Positions 14,301 through 15,222 of a stretch of DNA of 15,222 nucleotides are shown here, piece after piece. Numbering within the stretch: the stretch's first letter is position 1; each line of letters starts with the position of its first letter. The notes below the pieces were generated by a model. That model saw only the letters and a program-made list of their open reading frames with translations. It was not told the origin of the DNA and did not search any database. Origin of the DNA: CAZOZK01 sp964584245 (GTDB lineage Bacteria > Patescibacteriota > Microgenomatia > UBA1400 > PJMF01); the NCBI GenBank assembly GCA_964584245.1, contig CAZOZK010000016.1, positions 1 through 15,222 of the forward strand, in the 5' to 3' direction. The translations under genes were made by a program, and so were the position numbers.

Positions 14301-15222
14301 TGAATTGATATGACTGTGCGCCTGCAATTGGAGTCCACTCCAAGACTTGTCTTGACTGGCCACCAACATTTTGGTTGGTGTAGACATGATCTTGAGCTGA
14401 ACAAACTGGAATTCCGTTGCGTGTAGCAGCGGCGTAGGTACCTGCTGTTTCTTGACCAAGTGAAATTGTTTGAAATGCTGGAGGAGTTTCATCTACAAAA
14501 TCAAAATTCTGAGGCTCCTGCGCAACAAAATCTAACGTGATGTTGTCGTAGACATGGTTTTGAGCCAAGGTTGGACTTGATGATCCAGAAATGAAAACAA
14601 TTCCACCAATCTGGACTGTTCTCAAATTAGCAGGATTTAAACAAGCTAATCCAGAAGTTATACAGTAGGTAAAGGCGTCATTTCGAATGTTCCAGTCACC
14701 ATAATTGGTCATTAAATCAGCATATGAAATTGGAGTAGTTACGCCGCCAACTCGAATGGTAATACCAGTGCTTGTCGAGTTAAATGCATTTGCTTGCCAA
14801 CTGCCAGTAGCAGTTGCTGGATTGTAAACAACAGTTGCTGTCTGCAAGCCATCATTCAAAAAGATGTTTAAATAAGTGTCGTTGCCTTGAAGGGTGTAAC
14901 GGTTCCAAGAAATTGCCTCGATATCAGCAAGTTCTAGACCAGTTTCGTAGTATCCTAAGTAACTTCGGTTTGTGCCAGCGCCACCAGTTCTATTCATACG
15001 AATACTGTGTGGACCTGCATTTTCTGGAATACTCAAAGATGAAACGCTTGCCAAGGCAATTGCGCCATTACCTTGTGAGGTCATTCTCCAGCCTTGTTGG
15101 AAAAATTGACTAATGTTGCTAGAGACAATATCATCTGGCACCACCACAAAAACGGTGAAGTGATCCAAGCCAGTGATTCTTACGATTTTATACTCATTTT
15201 TGTCTTGAACTTGAAGTGAATC
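11317..15222 (-). CDS. Giant modular surface protein (5' end beyond the window)
   Basis: The frame is open to the right edge (1301 visible residues), so the TTG at 15168 is not the true start and the N-terminus is missing. Numbering from the first visible codon: about 28-232 is a concanavalin/LamG-like beta-sandwich; then Ig- or FN3-like modules follow, each marked by a [AS]xDxxxN strand-end motif near 508-514, 629-633, 728-732, 855-859, 946-950, 1044-1048 and 1132-1136. The module at about 872-955 resembles OmpL47-type Ig-like repeats, and the last (about 1060-1146) is a clear FN3. A low-complexity linker with GEVLGVEE leads to three membrane helices at about 1210-1232, 1240-1257 and 1267-1290. 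Two cysteines (about 1206 and 1262) would lie on the outer side. No LPXTG signal is present, so anchoring is by the helices. Likely role: adhesion or surface layer, possibly binding host or glycan. Confidence 0.88.
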   Translation of the reverse strand, partial: DSLQVQDKNEYKIVRITGLDHFTVFVVVPDDIVSSNISQFFQQGWRMTSQGNGAIALASVSSLSIPENAGPHSIRMNRTGGAGTNRSYLGYYETGLELADIEAISWNRYTLQGNDTYLNIFLNDGLQTATVVYNPATATGSWQANAFNSTSTGITIRVGGVTTPISYADLMTNYGDWNIRNDAFTYCITSGLACLNPANLRTVQIGGIVFISGSSSPTLAQNHVYDNITLDFVAQEPQNFDFVDETPPAFQTISLGQETAGTYAAATRNGIPVCSAQDHVYTNQNVGGQSRQVLEWTPIAGAQSYQFRSFRWNGSNWVPTGASPVTISATADYTVAGYDVTRFNNTAGFTTYTEFDSTNNVFRYITMGTAEGTYTRSVKAYTGANASGYLIGDTEITQEDLLVGGSDYASTAVCSQLTIDRTTPATPANLRRTNVAGTQIFACGDFAQRQTLYPVWNANSETDFLHYEYTSFNPDGSIGINEQVLTTNQFIHSWVPPVDGLYGYAVRAVDTANNKSAWALSSKTLAGSCTITYDTQVPLISLNQAFPATTNSSADFTSDSTPTFTGSTTDQYLAGIDLVEFKVDGISGEVQAWSPATVAGVSGDITRAFSFTTAALTDGVYTVSARSYDRAGNISAVVTQTITVDTTFPVTVITNVSNGDILSGSVAVRGTITETNLLRYYYRIQAVGGAILTQATVYASVLNDQVFYTWDTTGVADGQYTIHLAARDRAGNRNAGSETTITVLVDNTKPVSTITTPAFADASTPGLLVTNTWDGSLTGTATDPIPSSGLTGVSLSIQRSSDGFYWDGAAWILEVNPLAPVRVAAATSDSWATWNYLISGGVAEDTYTIISRAVDAAGNIDDGTQLTVVLDQTIPEIQISVNPTNPDGANNWYKTRPTVTLTASDDYSLDSILYSWNSSTGPWTVYTGPFQIPGEGSYILYYKAIDTAGNETAVGAKNLAWDATQLINGPLNVKANPDRTSGSTSKITWTNASDAIGIDKYEIIWRLKNGSIQYSKTVNASTFETMIDQMNTEGEWEVIVKAFDFVGNSKEASTTVIIDRTAPSAPVLTLVGTTPGTATLSWTAVPDATRYILYYGVRSGEYIYAANVGNVTTFKVEGLAAGTYYFMVRAVDSVDNQSANSNEVSTGSIAGVAGANPFTPVAGFAPAGEVLGVEEVNFVEQATPSFELKNTAGQSGQVAGVTEDTCGVRLYLPWTLLLILVVGGFASEFLLRRAAGSTKFALIGSLVIVTVLAYYLLRDIQCFELGTVLAFINNWFWAIALVIAGLVRFLGYSFLEEVSVE

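Noticed and set aside
14341..14380. Two adjacent short hairpins (6-bp and 7-bp arms) in the giant gene
   Set aside because: Arms this short are expected by chance in 15 kb, and they have no relation to a gene boundary.
12000..15000. Nucleotide-level tandem repeats or a CRISPR-like array in the giant gene
   Set aside because: The repetition is at the protein-module level with strongly diverged DNA; there are no identical direct repeats with regular spacers.
15166..15168. TTG at 15168 as the true start of the giant surface protein
   Set aside because: The frame stays open for 18 more codons to the window edge, no signal peptide follows the TTG, and the sequence there already looks like the inside of a domain.

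Overview
The window looks like a piece of a small, moderately AT-rich bacterial chromosome of the Patescibacteria (CPR) type. This is inferred from gene content and style: compact same-strand genes, stripped-down versions of conserved loci (frr followed directly by rseP, without the uppS/cdsA/dxr genes that often separate them), many small orphan membrane proteins, a winged-helix/nucleotidyltransferase-like regulator, DUF3048 and CAP proteins with transmembrane anchors, and a very large modular surface protein. No rRNA, tRNA, mobile element or CRISPR array is visible. Stops are mostly TAA, with one TAG and one apparent TGA, which fits the standard bacterial code. All genes but one lie on the minus strand, so the window is best read from right to left.

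Right part (15222 to 8574), cell-surface and secretion block. A giant surface protein (N-terminal end outside the window) carries a lectin-like beta-sandwich, seven Ig/FN3-like modules and a three-helix membrane anchor. It is followed by a small secreted protein resembling TasA/camelysin, with EF-hand-like calcium loops and the strongest Shine-Dalgarno sequence I found here. Next comes a SipW/ER-type signal peptidase that is the likely processing enzyme for that protein, then a membrane-anchored CAP-domain protein and an 85-residue membrane protein.

Middle part (8573 to 6333). A cluster of dyad symmetries precedes a short RmlA-type sugar-1-phosphate nucleotidylyltransferase. Two tightly linked orphan proteins follow, both with a single transmembrane helix: one with a low-complexity stalk and a long helical domain, one with an acidic cytoplasmic tail. 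They may form an envelope module with the nucleotide-sugar enzyme.

Left part (6293 to 1). A lone plus-strand gene encodes a DUF1189-like membrane protein and is divergent from frr. On the minus strand, frr (ribosome recycling), rseP (site-2 protease), a 65-residue membrane protein, a DUF3048/YerB-like anchored protein, a wHTH-nucleotidyltransferase regulator and secD (cut by the left edge) follow one another.

The shared theme is envelope biogenesis: protein export (SecD), signal-peptide cleavage (SipW type), intramembrane proteolysis (RseP), nucleotide-sugar supply and surface proteins. The main points for a second look are the TasA/SipW-like pair, a perfect 16-bp hairpin inside the signal peptidase coding sequence, the triple dyad upstream of the nucleotidylyltransferase, and the regulator with an altered nucleotidyltransferase motif.
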